A stretch of DNA of 64,000 nt from Syntrophaceae bacterium UBA7520 (GCA_002478265.1 DLNC01000035.1:10743-74742), one strand, 5' to 3'. Shown: positions 49,360 through 58,773, numbered from the stretch's first letter. The notes: generated by a model from the letters alone, not told the origin. Translations and numbers: made by a program.

Positions 49360-50379
49360 TTAGGATGTAAAAATTTTCGCCAAACGCCATTTCTTACGCT
49401 TTTTCCAGCTTCCCTTATGATAGGCGTAGCTGGCTAGCAGCGGTAGAGCAGTGGTTGCTTCGGCGTAAACCATCTGCTCGCATGATGAATCGACCTTACC
49501 CCATGAATTAGCTTCCTTGAGCGTGGAGCTGGAACACGCGCCGTCGCGCACATCCGCCACCGTTATTTGGATGGCGTATTTGTGCATGGGGACTTCATTG
49601 CCCAGAATTTCCGCGCAGACGACGGTATCCTGAGCGAAGTTTTTCGGCACGCCGCCGCCGATCATCAACAGGCCGCTCGTGCCGGCTTTGATTTTTATCA
49701 TCGTCAGTTCTCGAAAATCCTTTACTGAGTCAATGCTGATATGATTTTCTGGGCGCTCGTGCTGGTGCAGCACTAGACCGAAGCCGGCCGAACTGTCCGA
49801 AAAAGCCGGACAGAAAATCGGCACATCATTTTCAAAAGCGGCCTGCACCAGAGAAGATTTTTTCCTGGCGTTTTTTTTCAGATACTTGCCCATTTCCGCG
49901 ATGAACTCCCGGGAGGAATAAACGCGGGGAGGCAAATCATCCGCGATTTTCTTAACGGTGCGGTCGCAGACCTGCAGTTGCTCTTCATCGATATATGTGT
50001 CGTAAATGCGGTCAATATATAGTTTGCGCAATAGTTTATCGTCGATAAACGGAGTTCCCTGATAATGCCTGAAGCCAAGCGCTTCAAAAAAGTCCATATC
50101 CACAATGGCCGCGCCGGTGGCGACGATCACGTCAACCATGTTGTTTTTTACCAGATCAACATAAACCTGCATGCAGCCGGCGGCGGAAGTAGAGCCGGCC
50201 AGAGTCAGCATGACCACGCAGTTTTTTTCTCTGAGCATGCTGTCGTAGATATCGGCGGCGTTGGCCAGATCGCGCGCGGAAAAAGACATTTTTTTCATAG
50301 CGCTGATGATATCCACGGCATCAATCGCTTTTATATCAATGTGCTGTACGGGTTTGTTGAGAAGTTCTTTCTTTTTCAT
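49360..50379 (-). CDS. Deoxyhypusine-synthase-like protein
   Basis: A 339-residue NAD-dependent enzyme of the deoxyhypusine synthase family. The EANSWGKVDSSCE block near residue 315 carries the Lys equivalent to the enzyme-imine Lys of eukaryotic DHS (SWGK). NAD-binding Gly and Asp positions (VMLTLAGSTSAAGCMQVY and LLMIGGGVPKNFAQD) are present. Bacteria have no eIF5A, so the substrate may be putrescine (homospermidine synthase-type chemistry) or a different amine. AAGGAG precedes the start. Stands alone between tRNA-Ala and xseA. Confidence 0.85.
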   Translation of the reverse strand: MKKKELLNKPVQHIDIKAIDAVDIISAMKKMSFSARDLANAADIYDSMLREKNCVVMLTLAGSTSAAGCMQVYVDLVKNNMVDVIVATGAAIVDMDFFEALGFRHYQGTPFIDDKLLRKLYIDRIYDTYIDEEQLQVCDRTVKKIADDLPPRVYSSREFIAEMGKYLKKNARKKSSLVQAAFENDVPIFCPAFSDSSAGFGLVLHQHERPENHISIDSVKDFRELTMIKIKAGTSGLLMIGGGVPKNFAQDTVVCAEILGNEVPMHKYAIQITVADVRDGACSSSTLKEANSWGKVDSSCEQMVYAEATTALPLLASYAYHKGSWKKRKKWRLAKIFTS

Positions 50380-50496
50380 TTTTTGTTTTTTTCTCCTTCT
50401 TTTCCTGGGGGTGATTATTAGAACATGGCGGACTAAAAGTCAATCACCAGTGATTTAATAAGGTGTTAAAATCAAACTTGTTTTAGCTGTAAATAT

Positions 50497-51864
50497 TTGC
50501 TACTTCACAGCGCGAGGCCAAAGCGCGTGCAAGAAATACTAACAGTATCTCAACTCAACGATAACATTAAATATATCCTGGAGGAAACGTTTGGTTTTGT
50601 CTGGGTGGAGGGGGAAATTTCCAATTTGCGCCGGCCGCAGTCCGGGCATATTTATTTTACGCTGAAAGATGAGCAAAGCCAGGTCAGGGCCGTTTACTTC
50701 AGGCAGTTCGGACGTTACCGGCAGGGTCTTTCTTTTGAACTGGAGGAGGGGCTGCGTGTCGTTTGCCGGGTTAAGGTAAGCGTTTATCCGCCGCGGGGCG
50801 AATATCAGTTGATTGTAGAGTCTGCCGAGCCCAGAGGCATCGGCGCGCTGCAAAAATTATTTGAGCAGCTCAAGGCAAGGCTTGCCGCCGAGGGGTTGTT
50901 CGACGAGCAATACAAGAAATCCATTCCCTTTCTGCCGTCCGCAATTGGTGTAATCACTTCTCCGACGGGCGCTGTAATCAGAGATATATTGAACGTCACG
51001 CGAAGGAGATTTTCATCTGTTGACCTGATAATTGCGCCGGTGCGGGTACAGGGAACAGAAGCGGCCGGAGAAATTATACAGGCGTTGCGCAATCTGCACG
51101 CGGACGGGAGGGCGGACGTTATCATTATCGCCCGCGGCGGCGGTTCGCTGGAGGATTTTGCTCCGTTCAACGACGAAGCTGTGGCCAGGGAAATATTCCG
51201 TTCTTCCATACCGATAATTTCCGCCGTCGGTCACGAGACTGATTTTACCATCTGCGATTTTGTGGCTGATCTGCGCGCGCCCACGCCCTCTGCGGCCGCG
51301 GAGATGGCCGTGCCGGAGAGGAAAGATTTGCGGCAAAAATTGCGAAAACTTGATTCCCGAATGAAGGTGGCTCTGAGGCGTTATCTGGAGGAGAAAAATG
51401 GCGCTCTCGAAGACCTCAAGGCGAGGATTAAAGACCCGCGCCGATTACTGGCGGATTGGCAGATACACCTCGATGTTCTCAGAGACAGGCTCAAGGTATC
51501 CTTTGACCACCGTAAAAAGAATCTTTACAACGAGCTGGGCCGGTTAGAGTTGCGATTTCTTCACAGAAGTCCGCTTCGCCTCGTAGAACGGGAAAAAGAA
51601 AAAATTAATAACATCAACAAGGATTTACAGGGGCATTTCGGGCGACGCCTGTTTTTACTTAAAGAGAGGGTGCTGAAAAACACGACGCTTTTGGAGTCGC
51701 TGAATCCTTTGCAGGTTTTGCGACGTGGTTACAGCATCACCAGGCGCCTGACTGACAATATTATTGTCCGCAGGGCCGACGCGCTGCGTATCGGTGATGA
51801 TATAAGCATACAACTGGCGCGCGGATGCATTGACGCTAAAGTGCAAAAAATATCGCAGGAGTAA
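50497..51864 (+). CDS. xseA: Exonuclease VII large subunit
   Basis: A 455-residue large subunit of exonuclease VII, a single-strand-specific exonuclease with XseB. The N-terminal OB fold reads TVSQLNDNIKYILEETFGFVWVEGEISN, and the catalytic domain has ITSPTGAVIRDILNVTRRRF, IIIARGGGSLEDFAPFNDE and SAVGHETDFTICDFVADLRAPTPSAAAE. Coiled-coil follows (residues 270-380). The start is uncertain; TTG at 50497 or GTG at 50527 are both possible, and the OB-fold block begins a few residues after the GTG. Confidence 0.95.
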   Translation: MLLHSARPKRVQEILTVSQLNDNIKYILEETFGFVWVEGEISNLRRPQSGHIYFTLKDEQSQVRAVYFRQFGRYRQGLSFELEEGLRVVCRVKVSVYPPRGEYQLIVESAEPRGIGALQKLFEQLKARLAAEGLFDEQYKKSIPFLPSAIGVITSPTGAVIRDILNVTRRRFSSVDLIIAPVRVQGTEAAGEIIQALRNLHADGRADVIIIARGGGSLEDFAPFNDEAVAREIFRSSIPIISAVGHETDFTICDFVADLRAPTPSAAAEMAVPERKDLRQKLRKLDSRMKVALRRYLEEKNGALEDLKARIKDPRRLLADWQIHLDVLRDRLKVSFDHRKKNLYNELGRLELRFLHRSPLRLVEREKEKINNINKDLQGHFGRRLFLLKERVLKNTTLLESLNPLQVLRRGYSITRRLTDNIIVRRADALRIGDDISIQLARGCIDAKVQKISQE

Positions 51865-51867
51865 AAA

Positions 51868-52098
51868 ATGGCCAAGGAAAAATTTGAAGACGCTTTGCAG
51901 AAGCTGGAAGACATAGTAAAAAAAATGGAAGAAGGAGACATGACGCTGGAGGATTCCATGAAATCATTCGAAGAGGGAATTAAGCTTATCCGTTTTTGCT
52001 CCGCCAAGCTGGAAGAAACGCAAAGGCGCGTGGAAACGCTGATGGGTCAGGATGGATCGTTGCTGGTAAAAAATTTTCAGGAAGAAGAAAGTGATTGA
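51868..52098 (+). CDS. xseB: Exonuclease VII small subunit
   Basis: A 76-residue XseB, whose FEDALQKLEDIVKKMEEGDMTLEDSMKSFEEGIKLIRFC pattern is typical. It starts 3 bases after xseA stops and its end overlaps ispA by 8 bases, so the three genes are translationally coupled. Confidence 0.96.
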   Translation: MAKEKFEDALQKLEDIVKKMEEGDMTLEDSMKSFEEGIKLIRFCSAKLEETQRRVETLMGQDGSLLVKNFQEEESD

Positions 52099-52996
52099 AA
52101 AAGATCGGGAGTTTCTACAGGCTTATCTGCAGGACCGACGCAACCTGGTGGAAGAAGCGCTCCAAGAATATCTCGCCGGCCTGGCAGGCGAACGGGAAGA
52201 TATTTACCGGGCAATCCATTACAGTGTTTTCGCCGGAGGCAAAAGGATACGGCCGATTTTATGTTTGGCGGCGGTTGACGCTTTGGGCGGAAATTTGGCC
52301 GTGGCGATGCCCGTGGCCTGCGCTTTGGAGTTTATCCATACTTATTCCCTGATTCATGATGATTTGCCGGCAATGGACGATGATGATTTACGACGCGGCA
52401 AGCCCACCAGCCACAAAGTTTTCGGCGAAGCTCTCGCTATCTTGGCGGGCGACGGACTTTTGACCGAGGCTTTTGTGCTTCTTTCCCGGGCGGAGAAAAT
52501 CATGCTTCCCGCGCAGAAGCGACTTAACATTATACATGAAATAGCATATGCCGCGGGAGTTTCCGGAATGGTAGGCGGACAGGTTCTTGATATCCTCTGT
52601 GAAAAAATCGCTCCGGATGAAAATATTTTGAGCGAAATTCACCGGCGCAAAACAGGGGCTTTAATTGTTGCTTCCTTAAACGCCGCTTCCATAATTTGCG
52701 GCGCCACAAAAAGCAGGAAAAGCGCCCTGAGCGATTATGGCCTAAATGTCGGAATGGCCTTTCAAATTGCCGACGATATTCTCAATGTTACTGGGGATAG
52801 CCTGTTGTTGGGCAAGGAAACCGGAAGTGACGCTGCGCGCGGCAAGATGACCTATCCCTCTGTGCTCGGCATAGAAGAAGCCAAAAGAAAACTGCATCAG
52901 CATGTAGAGGAGGCGATTGGCAGCCTCGCCGATTTTGATGAACGCGCGCGTCCTTTACGGCTCATTGCCCGCTATATAGAAGAAAGGCAAAAGTAG
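52091..52996 (+). CDS. ispA: Polyprenyl diphosphate synthase (IspA-type)
   Basis: A 301-residue class I prenyltransferase that condenses IPP with DMAPP or GPP to make FPP or GGPP. First Asp-rich motif is SLIHDDLPAMDDDDLRRGKPT (about 90-110), second is GMAFQIADDILNVTGD (about 226-241); FAGGKRIRPILCLAA is the substrate loop. The gene opens with GTG inside xseB. Next genes dxs and ispH::UbiA use or supply the same precursors. Confidence 0.95.
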   Translation: MIEKDREFLQAYLQDRRNLVEEALQEYLAGLAGEREDIYRAIHYSVFAGGKRIRPILCLAAVDALGGNLAVAMPVACALEFIHTYSLIHDDLPAMDDDDLRRGKPTSHKVFGEALAILAGDGLLTEAFVLLSRAEKIMLPAQKRLNIIHEIAYAAGVSGMVGGQVLDILCEKIAPDENILSEIHRRKTGALIVASLNAASIICGATKSRKSALSDYGLNVGMAFQIADDILNVTGDSLLLGKETGSDAARGKMTYPSVLGIEEAKRKLHQHVEEAIGSLADFDERARPLRLIARYIEERQK

Positions 52997-53023
52997 ATTA
53001 TAAAATAAGGAAGGACATTTGTT

Positions 53024-54922
53024 TTGGTCAAACAGCCGGAAATAGTAGATTACAGCGTGCTGGAGAAAGTTAATTTTCCGCAAGATCTGAAGACGCTGAC
53101 GATTGCGGAGCTCAACACGCTGGCGCAAGAAATCAGGGATTTGATTATTAACACGGTGGCCTCGCGCGGCGGACATCTGGCCTCTTCGCTGGGTGCGGTG
53201 GAGCTGGCGCTGGCGCTGCATTTTGTTTTTAACACACCGCAAGACAAAATTGTTTGGGATGTCGGGCACCAGGCCTACGCGCACAAGATTATCACCGGGC
53301 GCAAGGAAAGTTTTTCCTCTTTGCGCAAGCAGGGCGGCATCAGCGGTTTTCCGCGTCGGGAAGAAAGTATTTACGATGTTTTTAATGTGGGGCACAGCGG
53401 AACATCCATTTCCGCGGCGGCGGGTTTTGCGCAGGCCAAATGCTTGAAAGGAGAAAAAGATAAAATAATCGCCGTCATCGGCGATGGTTCCATGACTACC
53501 GGCTTGGCTTTTGAAGCGCTGAACTGGGCGGGCGACAGCAAAAAAGACATGATCATTGTTCTCAACGATAACGAAATGTCCATCTCGCCGAATGTCGGCG
53601 CCTTGTCTTCCTATCTGAACCGTATCATGACCGGGCATCGCGTGACAAAACTAAAAGCGGATGTTAAAGGATTCTTGAAAAGCATTCCCGGCATCGGGGA
53701 GCATATTGTGCGGCTTTCTCAGCAAGTAGAAGAGTCGCTCAAAACTTTCGTGGTGCCTGGCGCTCTTTTCGAAGAACTTGGTTTTACTTATGTGGGGCCG
53801 CTGGAAGGACATCGGCTGGATTACCTGATTAAAAATTTTGAAAATATCCGTGATATGGAAGGGCCGGTGCTGGCGCATGTGCTCACCAAAAAGGGGAAGG
53901 GATACAGATTTGCCGAGGAAAAACCCTTGGACTATCACGGCATTCCTCCTTTCGATGTCGATACCGGAGAACCCCTGTCTTCGGCAAGTGTGTTTCCCAC
54001 TTATACGGAAATGTTCGGCAAAACCATCATTGAGCTGGCGCGCGCCGACCGGCGCATTGTCGCGATCACCGCGGCAATGTGCGAAGGCACAGGACTGGAG
54101 CAGTTTAAGCAGAACTTTCCGCAGCGTTTTTACGATGTGGGCATTGCCGAGCAACACGCGGTTACTTTTGCCGCGGGTTTGGCTGTGGAAGGTTTTATTC
54201 CCGTGGTGGCTATTTATTCTACTTTTTTGCAGCGCGCGTACGATCAAATTTTGCATGACGTCTGTCTGCAGAAACTGCCGGTTGTTTTCGCGGTGGACCG
54301 CGCGGGCATTGTCGGCGAGGACGGCGCGACGCACCAGGGGCTTTTTGATTACTCTTATTTGCGTTCTATTCCCCATATGATTGTCATGGCGCCCAAAGAC
54401 GAAAATGAACTGCGCCACATGCTTAAAACCGCGGTGGAGTGCGGTAATCCAGTAGCGCTGCGTTATCCGCGCGGCAGGGGTGTGGGGGTAAAACTGGATC
54501 AGGAACTGAAAACGATTAAAATCGGCAGAGGCGAAGTGCTGCGCAAGGGCTCCATGCTGGCGGTTGTCGCCATCGGTTCGACCGTTTATCCGTCTCTCGC
54601 CGCGGCGCAAAAACTGGCCGCTCAGGGTATCAGCGTGGAGGTGATCAACGCCCGCTTTGTAAAACCACTCGACAGCGCGCTGCTTTTAAAAGCAGCTTTG
54701 TCTTTTAAAAAAATCATCATTGTTGAAGAAAACGTTCTACAAGGCGGATTTGGCAGCGCTGTTTTGGAATTCTTTGCCGAAAAAGGGGTGAAAGGCGCGC
54801 AGATAAAACGTCTCGGCATCCCCGATGAATTTGTGGAACACGCGACGCAGGCCCAATTGCGGCACAAGTACGGCCTTGACGAAGAGGGCATTGTGCGGGC
54901 GGTCAAGCAAATGATTAAGTAG
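53024..54922 (+). CDS. dxs: 1-deoxy-D-xylulose-5-phosphate synthase
   Basis: A 632-residue ThDP enzyme that starts the non-mevalonate isoprenoid pathway from pyruvate and glyceraldehyde-3-phosphate. SRGGHLASSLGAVELALALH is near the N-terminus, VIGDGSMTTGLAFEALNWAG holds the ThDP/Mg motif (GDG...N about 157-185), and FYDVGIAEQHAVTFAAGLA carries the conserved Glu. A TTG at 53024 is used, with AAGGAAGGA ahead (53008-53016). The order ispA-dxs-tlyA-ispH fits an isoprenoid operon. Confidence 0.96.
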   Translation: MVKQPEIVDYSVLEKVNFPQDLKTLTIAELNTLAQEIRDLIINTVASRGGHLASSLGAVELALALHFVFNTPQDKIVWDVGHQAYAHKIITGRKESFSSLRKQGGISGFPRREESIYDVFNVGHSGTSISAAAGFAQAKCLKGEKDKIIAVIGDGSMTTGLAFEALNWAGDSKKDMIIVLNDNEMSISPNVGALSSYLNRIMTGHRVTKLKADVKGFLKSIPGIGEHIVRLSQQVEESLKTFVVPGALFEELGFTYVGPLEGHRLDYLIKNFENIRDMEGPVLAHVLTKKGKGYRFAEEKPLDYHGIPPFDVDTGEPLSSASVFPTYTEMFGKTIIELARADRRIVAITAAMCEGTGLEQFKQNFPQRFYDVGIAEQHAVTFAAGLAVEGFIPVVAIYSTFLQRAYDQILHDVCLQKLPVVFAVDRAGIVGEDGATHQGLFDYSYLRSIPHMIVMAPKDENELRHMLKTAVECGNPVALRYPRGRGVGVKLDQELKTIKIGRGEVLRKGSMLAVVAIGSTVYPSLAAAQKLAAQGISVEVINARFVKPLDSALLLKAALSFKKIIIVEENVLQGGFGSAVLEFFAEKGVKGAQIKRLGIPDEFVEHATQAQLRHKYGLDEEGIVRAVKQMIK

Positions 54923-54960
54923 CATTAAAACACGTTTTTATTTATTACCCTTGAAGGAAC

Positions 54961-55701
54961 ATGGGCGCGGACAAAATTCGTTTGGACAAATTGCTCGTCG
55001 AGCGTGGCGTCGCGCCCACGCGGGAAAAAGCGCGCGCGTTGATTTTGGCCAGGGCGATCAAGGTCAACGAAGATTATCCGGATAAGGCCGGCGCGCTTGT
55101 CGCCACCGACGCGCAACTGAAAATTATCGGCGAAGAGAATCCATATGTCAGCCGCGGCGGGCTCAAGCTCAGAGGAGCGCTCGAGGAGTTCAAGCTGGAC
55201 GTTCGAAACCTTACTGTGCTCGATGTGGGCGCGTCAACCGGCGGTTTTACCGACTGTCTTCTACAGGCAGGCGCCCGCAAAGTTTATGCGCTCGATGTCG
55301 GTTACGGACAGTTGGCCTGGAAATTGCGCCAGGATGAACGTGTGGTTGTGATCGAGCGCGAGAATATCCGTTATTATGACGGCCGCCATTTGCAGGAGGC
55401 GCCGGAACTGGCCACCATCGATGTTTCTTTTATCTCCCTGAAAATTGTTTTGCCGCCGGTGGTAAAGTTACTTGACCGGGCAGGACGAATTTTAGCTTTA
55501 ATTAAACCGCAGTTTGAAGCGGGAAAGAGTGAAGTCGGCAAAAAAGGACTGGTGAAAGATCCCGCCGTTCATGAGCGTGTCATCAGGGAAATAGCTGATT
55601 TCGGCAGCAGTTTGCAGATGGATGTTGAAGGAAGTTGCGCTTCAAGGCTTTTAGGGCCGGCGGGCAATAAGGAATTTTTTATTTTGCTGAGGAAAAAATA
55701 A
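54961..55701 (+). CDS. tlyA: TlyA-family S4/FtsJ rRNA methyltransferase
   Basis: A 246-residue TlyA/YqxC-type protein with an N-terminal S4 RNA-binding domain (RLDKLLVERGVAPTREKARALILARAIKVN, about 6-35) and a FtsJ-type AdoMet methyltransferase: NLTVLDVGASTGGFTDCLLQAG (about 80-102), with catalytic K-D-K-E residues scattered as usual. In mycobacteria it 2'-O-methylates rRNA, and some homologs act as haemolysins, but that function is not clear here. It shares the isoprenoid operon by position (39 bases after dxs, 4 bases before ispH). Confidence 0.93.
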   Translation: MGADKIRLDKLLVERGVAPTREKARALILARAIKVNEDYPDKAGALVATDAQLKIIGEENPYVSRGGLKLRGALEEFKLDVRNLTVLDVGASTGGFTDCLLQAGARKVYALDVGYGQLAWKLRQDERVVVIERENIRYYDGRHLQEAPELATIDVSFISLKIVLPPVVKLLDRAGRILALIKPQFEAGKSEVGKKGLVKDPAVHERVIREIADFGSSLQMDVEGSCASRLLGPAGNKEFFILLRKK

Positions 55702-55705
55702 ATTA

Positions 55706-57433
55706 ATGGAAATAAAGCTCGCCAAAAGCGCCGGTTTTTGCATGGGCGTGCGCCGCGCGGTGGATACGGCGCTGGAGATCACGCAAAGTGAAACCGGACG
55801 CAAAATATTTACCTATGGACCTCTGATTCATAATCCCCAGACGATAGAATTGTTCAAGAGCCGCGGCGTCCAGCCGGTAAATGATATGGAAGAAATCGAG
55901 GATAAAAAAAATGCCGTGCTTATTATCCGGGCGCATGGCATCGCTCCTGAAGAGCGAAAAAGAATCAAAGCCAGCGGCGTAAAAATAATTGACTGCACTT
56001 GCCCGAAAGTCGGTTATGTGCAGGCGATCATCAAAAAGCACAACGCTCTTGGTTACACGCTGATAATTGTCGGCGATAAGGAACATCCCGAAGTCAACGC
56101 TCTTTTGGGGTACGCCGGAGGGCGCGGCATCGCGCTCAATTCTTTGGAAGAAGTGGATAGATTGCCGGCATTGAAACGTGTTTGCGTCGTCGCCCAGACA
56201 ACTCAAACCAGCGATGATTACGAGGCAATTGTCGAAAAAATCAGAAAAACTTATCCGGACGCCGTGGTGTTTAACACTATTTGTTCGTCCACGCAGGAGC
56301 GTCAGACGGAAGTTGTCTCACTGGCGCGAGCGATGGAGGCGGTGATTATCGTTGGCGGCAGAAACAGCGCCAATACCAAAAGACTGGCGGATCTGGCGGC
56401 GCGCACCGGAACACCCGCTTATCAGATCGAAACGGCGGCGGAACTGGAAAATGTTGACCTGCAGCCCTATGAACGCATTGGTGTTTCGGCGGGCGCTTCA
56501 ACTCCCAATTGGATTATTGATCAAGTTATCGACAAAATAAGTTCCCGGCGTGCCGTAAAATACAAAGCGGCGGGAGCCTTGTTCAGTCTTTGGGTGGCGG
56601 CGATTAAAACGGATGTTTATTCTGCTTTCGGCGCGGCCTGTCTTTGCGCCGCCGCCGCGATTTTACAAGGCCTGCCGGTAAAAACGCTGGATATGGCTAT
56701 CGCGGCTTTCTTCGTCTACGGCATGCATGTGATCAACAGATTAATCGGCGTTAGGCCGCTCGGCTTTATCAGTTCTTTTCGCGAGGAATCTTATCTTCGG
56801 CATCCGCGGCTTTATCGCTATGCGGCAATTCTTTCGCTTGTTGCCGCGCTGGCGCTGTCTTTTCTGAATGGCCTTTTCTCTTTTATTTTTATTCTTCTTA
56901 TGTCCGGCGCCGGTGTTTTGTATAATATGAAAATTCTGCCGGGGAAAATTTTTTTTTCCAGGCTCAAAGACCTGCCCGGGTCTAAAAATATTTTTATGGC
57001 CGCGGCGTGGGGGGCGGTAACGGCGATGCTGCCGGCCTTGGCCGCGGGAAATTCCGCGAATGCGGCCATGTTTATCGCCTTTTGTTTCGCTTTTGGAATT
57101 GTTTTTATCCGTTCGGCGATGTCGGACATTTTGGAGATGCAAAGCGACAAACTGATCGGGCGGGAAACCATCCCCGTGGTATTCGGAAAACCGCGCACGA
57201 AAATTATCCTAAACATCATATCGCTGGCGCTTCTTTTTCTGCTGCTTTTTTCCTATTTCGCGGGCAAGACTTCGTCGCTGGCGCTGTTTTTACCAGTCTG
57301 TATATTATATATGTGGATTTGTTTGACTCTTTGTGATAGAAAGGCCGGACTTTCGGGGGTAGCCACGGAAGGACTTTTGGAAACAGTCTATATTATCGCG
57401 GGGTTATGTGTTGTCGCATGGTCTTTTTTCTGA
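55706..57433 (+). CDS. ispH: IspH fused to a UbiA-like membrane domain
   Basis: A 575-residue fusion. Residues 1-280 are IspH, the Fe-S enzyme making IPP and DMAPP from HMBPP; three Cys ligands lie in SAGFCMGVRR (C12), IDCTCPKVG (C99) and FNTICSSTQE (C193), and RAHGIAPEE (76-84) is near the active site. Residues 285-575 form eight or nine membrane helices resembling UbiA prenyltransferases: MSDILEMQSDKLIGRETIP (472-490) matches the second Asp-rich motif (DxxDxxGDRxxGRxTxP type). The first motif, normally NDxxDxxxD, is INRLIGVRPLG here, with the Asp residues missing. Whether the membrane part is catalytic, or only ties IspH to the membrane, is open. Confidence 0.92.
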   Translation: MEIKLAKSAGFCMGVRRAVDTALEITQSETGRKIFTYGPLIHNPQTIELFKSRGVQPVNDMEEIEDKKNAVLIIRAHGIAPEERKRIKASGVKIIDCTCPKVGYVQAIIKKHNALGYTLIIVGDKEHPEVNALLGYAGGRGIALNSLEEVDRLPALKRVCVVAQTTQTSDDYEAIVEKIRKTYPDAVVFNTICSSTQERQTEVVSLARAMEAVIIVGGRNSANTKRLADLAARTGTPAYQIETAAELENVDLQPYERIGVSAGASTPNWIIDQVIDKISSRRAVKYKAAGALFSLWVAAIKTDVYSAFGAACLCAAAAILQGLPVKTLDMAIAAFFVYGMHVINRLIGVRPLGFISSFREESYLRHPRLYRYAAILSLVAALALSFLNGLFSFIFILLMSGAGVLYNMKILPGKIFFSRLKDLPGSKNIFMAAAWGAVTAMLPALAAGNSANAAMFIAFCFAFGIVFIRSAMSDILEMQSDKLIGRETIPVVFGKPRTKIILNIISLALLFLLLFSYFAGKTSSLALFLPVCILYMWICLTLCDRKAGLSGVATEGLLETVYIIAGLCVVAWSFF

Positions 57434-57470
57434 AAGAAGAACACTGAAGAAAAAAGGAGGTCTTTATCTG

Positions 57471-58061
57471 GTGGGTAAAAATTTACGCACGCTCATTATC
57501 GCCGCCGCCTGTGTTTTTTTGATGGTTGCATGCACGACGTTGCGTTTTTCGCAAGTCGATCCCGCGGCGAAAGATTTTCATCCCAGAAGCATCGCTGTTT
57601 TTGCCGCTGATGTAGGCTCTTACGCGGAAGCCAAAGGGGTTGTCGAAAAGGAAGTTGCCGAGGCGCTGGCGGACAAAAAATGGTTTGCCGCCGTCGTTGA
57701 CAGTGAAAGCATCAATAACCAGATGCGCGATAATGAAGAACTGCGCGAGGCAATGAAAGAATATCTGGCCAAGCTGAAAACGCTGAATTTTTCCGATCCG
57801 TACCTGAGCAGGAAAATCAGCGAGATAATTAAGGCGGAGGCTTTTTTATTGGTTTCCGTGGATATTTGGCATTATACGGTAGAGCAGGATAAGAAGGTGG
57901 CCAAGGTAAGCATGGGCATGAGGCTTTATGAAGGATCAACCGGCCATCTCATGTGGAGAGCGGGACATCAGCGGGCGGAAAGCTACATGCTGATCAAACC
58001 GGAATTGTCCGCCGTGGCCAGAAAAGTCGCCAACGATATGTTTGGGCACATGCCCCGTTGA
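57471..58061 (+). CDS. Lipoprotein of unknown function
   Basis: 196 residues starting at GTG, with AAGGAGG at 57454-57460. The signal peptide ends in the lipobox LMVAC (Cys near residue 21), so this is an outer- or inner-membrane lipoprotein. The mature part has a repeated alpha/beta character (SIAVFAADVGSYAEAKGVVEKEVAEALADKK ... WFAAVVDSESIN) like CsgG-related or LptE-adjacent lipoprotein domains, but no family can be assigned. An upstream in-frame ATG at 57408 inside ispH is rejected. Confidence 0.78.
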   Translation: MGKNLRTLIIAAACVFLMVACTTLRFSQVDPAAKDFHPRSIAVFAADVGSYAEAKGVVEKEVAEALADKKWFAAVVDSESINNQMRDNEELREAMKEYLAKLKTLNFSDPYLSRKISEIIKAEAFLLVSVDIWHYTVEQDKKVAKVSMGMRLYEGSTGHLMWRAGHQRAESYMLIKPELSAVARKVANDMFGHMPR

Positions 58062-58093
58062 GAAGTTCACTTTATTACACAAGGAGAACGCAG

Positions 58094-58315
58094 ATGAAAG
58101 AAGAAGTGCAAAAAGCGATAGATAAAATCAGGCCCGGCCTGCAGGCGGACGGCGGAGATGTGGAACTGGTCGATGTCAGTTCCGACGGCGTGGTGAAAGT
58201 TAAATTGACCGGCGCCTGCCAGGGATGCCCGATGTCGCAGATGACCTTGAAAATGGGCATTGAAAAAGTTATTAAGAGCCAGGTTCCGGATATCAAAGAG
58301 GTGATATCCGTTTAG
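58094..58315 (+). CDS. NifU C-terminal domain Fe-S protein
   Basis: A 73-residue NifU-C (Nfu) domain, reading IDKIRPGLQADGGDVELVDVSSDG and LTGACQGCPMSQMTLKMGIEKVI with the CxxC pair (CQGC) that binds a 4Fe-4S cluster for delivery to apo-proteins. AAGGAG lies ahead of the ATG. The overlapping upstream frame inside the lipoprotein gene is not coding for this protein. Confidence 0.95.
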   Translation: MKEEVQKAIDKIRPGLQADGGDVELVDVSSDGVVKVKLTGACQGCPMSQMTLKMGIEKVIKSQVPDIKEVISV

Positions 58316-58426
58316 CAGTTTTAAAGAAAGTGGTAAAAATGCCGGGTTGTTTTAAGTTGCCGGTTTTTATATACCCGTGAAGGAATGCTTTGCGGAATAA
58401 TTTTTACAAAAGGAGAAACAATAGAT

Positions 58427-58606
58427 ATGGCGTATGTGATTACCGATGAATGTATCGCTTGCGGTTCCTGTGAAGGCGAATGCCCGGAAGGGGCGATTTC
58501 TGAAGGAGAGGAAAAGTACGTTATTGATCCCAAGCTCTGCAATGATTGCGGAACCTGTGCCGACCAGTGCCCGGTGGAAGCAATTATTCCGGGAGAAGAA
58601 AAATAG
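58427..58606 (+). CDS. 2[4Fe-4S] ferredoxin
   Basis: A 59-residue low-potential clostridial-type ferredoxin. Two cluster motifs are clear: CIACGSCEGECPEGAI and CNDCGTCADQCPVEAI (CxxCxxCxxxCP each). Such ferredoxins carry electrons in anaerobic metabolism. AAAGGAG (58408-58414) lies 12 bases ahead of the start, and a strong terminator follows. Confidence 0.96.
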   Translation: MAYVITDECIACGSCEGECPEGAISEGEEKYVIDPKLCNDCGTCADQCPVEAIIPGEEK

Positions 58607-58628
58607 TCAAGTTACAGCGTTGTTGAAA

Positions 58629-58673
58629 ATGGCCAAATCAGCTTATATCAGCGATTTGGCCATACGCTTTTTT
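58629..58673 (+). terminator. Terminator after ferredoxin
   Basis: Arms 58629-58639 and 58653-58663 pair over 11 bases with a 13-base loop and are followed by ACGC and six T. Confidence 0.8.
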
Positions 58674-58773
58674 GGAAAACAAAAACAAAATCCGTGCGTA
58701 TTTTTAAAATTGTTTAATTAGCCGGGCTGATGGATATAATGCATAATCTGATCGCAAAACGGAGGGCATATTG

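Noticed and set aside
58321..58380. GCCGG repeats followed by TTTTT as a terminator after the NifU-C gene
   Set aside because: The only pairing is a 4-base palindromic CCGG pair with a long loop, too weak to call.
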